Of a stretch of DNA of 16,611 nt, positions 16,391-16,611 are shown piece by piece. Below the pieces are notes generated by a model. It did no database searches, was not told the origin of the DNA, and saw nothing but the letters and a program-made list of their open reading frames with translations. Within the stretch, counting starts at the first letter, position 1, and each line of letters opens with the position of its first letter. The position numbers were made by a program, and so were the translations under genes. Source of the stretch: Nocardioides sp. (lineage in GTDB: Bacteria; Actinomycetota; Actinomycetes; Propionibacteriales; Nocardioidaceae); contig JAJPEO010000342.1 of the NCBI GenBank assembly GCA_021166815.1, forward strand, positions 1-16,611. The letters run 5' to 3'.

Positions 16391-16405
16391 GGGACCGAAG
16401 ACTCT
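16391..16405 (+). promoter_or_regulatory. Possible DevR/DosR-like box upstream of the usp gene
   Basis: GGGACCGAAGACTCT resembles the GGGACY-NNN-GGCCCT type of site, agreeing at 10 of 12 defined positions; the two mismatches are in the right half. DosR/DevR regulons of actinobacteria are rich in universal stress protein genes. It is 70 bases before the usp ATG. The comparison is by eye from memory of the consensus. Confidence 0.3.
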
Positions 16406-16423
16406 GGCCCGCGGCCAGGGTCT
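16399..16423. repeat. Inverted repeat 1 in the divergent promoter region
   Basis: The arms AGACTCTGGCC (16399-16409) and GGCCAGGGTCT (16413-16423) flank a CGC centre; 10 of 11 positions pair as Watson-Crick and one as G-T. The inner six bases are perfect. Confidence 0.7.
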
Positions 16424-16438
16424 CTGCCACGCTGGCAG
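16424..16438. repeat. Inverted repeat 2, adjoining repeat 1
   Basis: CTGCCA-CGC-TGGCAG is a perfect 6-base inverted repeat with the same CGC centre as its neighbour. The two centres are 20 bases apart, about two helical turns. Confidence 0.7.
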
Positions 16439-16475
16439 CGCCACAACAGCCAGTCTCCACAAGAGGTGAGCGCAC

Positions 16476-16611
16476 ATGGACACCACCAAGCACGTGCTGG
16501 TCGGCTACGACGGGTCCGCGGGGGCCGAGCGCTCACTCAGCGCCGCGGCGTCACTCGCGCACCAGCTCGGCGCGCCCCTGCGCGTCCTGCTGGCCCAGAC
16601 CCCGTTCGCCG
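16476..16611 (+). CDS. Universal stress protein family, 3' partial
   Basis: Only the first 45 residues are in the window. The N-terminus VLVGYDGSAGAERSL, followed by AASLAHQLGAPLRVL, is the typical beta-strand 1/loop/helix 1 start of UspA-family proteins, in which the aspartate of VGYDGS contacts nucleotide in ATP-binding members. Whether it has one or two Usp domains and whether it has the G-2x-G-9x-G ATP motif cannot be seen. The ATG at 16476 has GAGGTG 7 bases upstream (16463-16468). The gene diverges from the phosphatase across 112 bases holding two tandem inverted repeats and a possible DevR-like box. Confidence 0.88.
   Translation, partial: MDTTKHVLVGYDGSAGAERSLSAAASLAHQLGAPLRVLLAQTPFA

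Noticed and set aside
1..16611. CRISPR arrays, insertion sequences, tRNA or rRNA genes, phage genes
   Set aside because: I looked for regular repeats, transposase motifs and terminal repeats, and tRNA-like folds in the gaps and saw none; all large stretches are occupied by recognisable core genes.

Overview
The window is a dense, very GC-rich chromosomal segment. Its base composition, frequent GTG starts, fused cydDC gene and the thrS-HIT-pgsA and dapA-rnj gene orders point to an actinobacterium, most likely in or near Nocardioidaceae. That placement is inference from gene order and protein style, not a database match. I see no mobile element, CRISPR array, rRNA or tRNA gene, and no stretch over about 120 bases without a gene.

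Layout. Positions 1-4181 (+ strand) hold the end of a cytochrome bd operon: cydB, cut at the left edge, and a fused cydDC ABC exporter, coupled by a 4-base overlap. From 4141 to 16363 everything is on the minus strand. Reading right to left in the direction of transcription: an inositol-monophosphatase-family gene (15569-16363); then thrS, a HIT-family Ap4A phosphorylase-like gene, a second inositol monophosphatase and a phosphatidylinositol-phosphate-type synthase pgsA, tightly packed; then pdxS, a DUF6891-like hypothetical gene and a NUDIX hydrolase; then an LLM-class F420-dependent oxidoreductase, dapA and RNase J; and finally a GAF-domain sensor histidine kinase that converges on cydDC with a 41-base overlap of coding sequence. 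At the right edge (16476 onward, + strand) a universal stress protein gene begins, divergent from the phosphatase.

How the genes fit together. cydB and cydDC serve assembly of the bd-type quinol oxidase. The thrS-HIT-IMPase-pgsA run combines tRNA charging, probable dinucleotide turnover and inositol phospholipid synthesis. It resembles the mycobacterial thrS-Rv2613c-pgsA1 operon but lacks the acyltransferase and PimA genes that follow pgsA1 there. dapA-rnj is a conserved actinobacterial pair; thyX, which precedes it in mycobacteria, is replaced here by the LLM gene.

Most of the window is ordinary core genome and I do not see a new multi-gene system. The best leads are regulatory. Three genes have a TANNNT-like or GATAAT -10 box only 6-8 bases before the start codon, which suggests leaderless mRNAs. 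Two tandem palindromes with the same CGC centre sit 20 bases apart in the divergent IMPase/usp promoter region. A short hairpin covers the RNase J ribosome binding site. The gene set missing between pgsA and pdxS is also notable.
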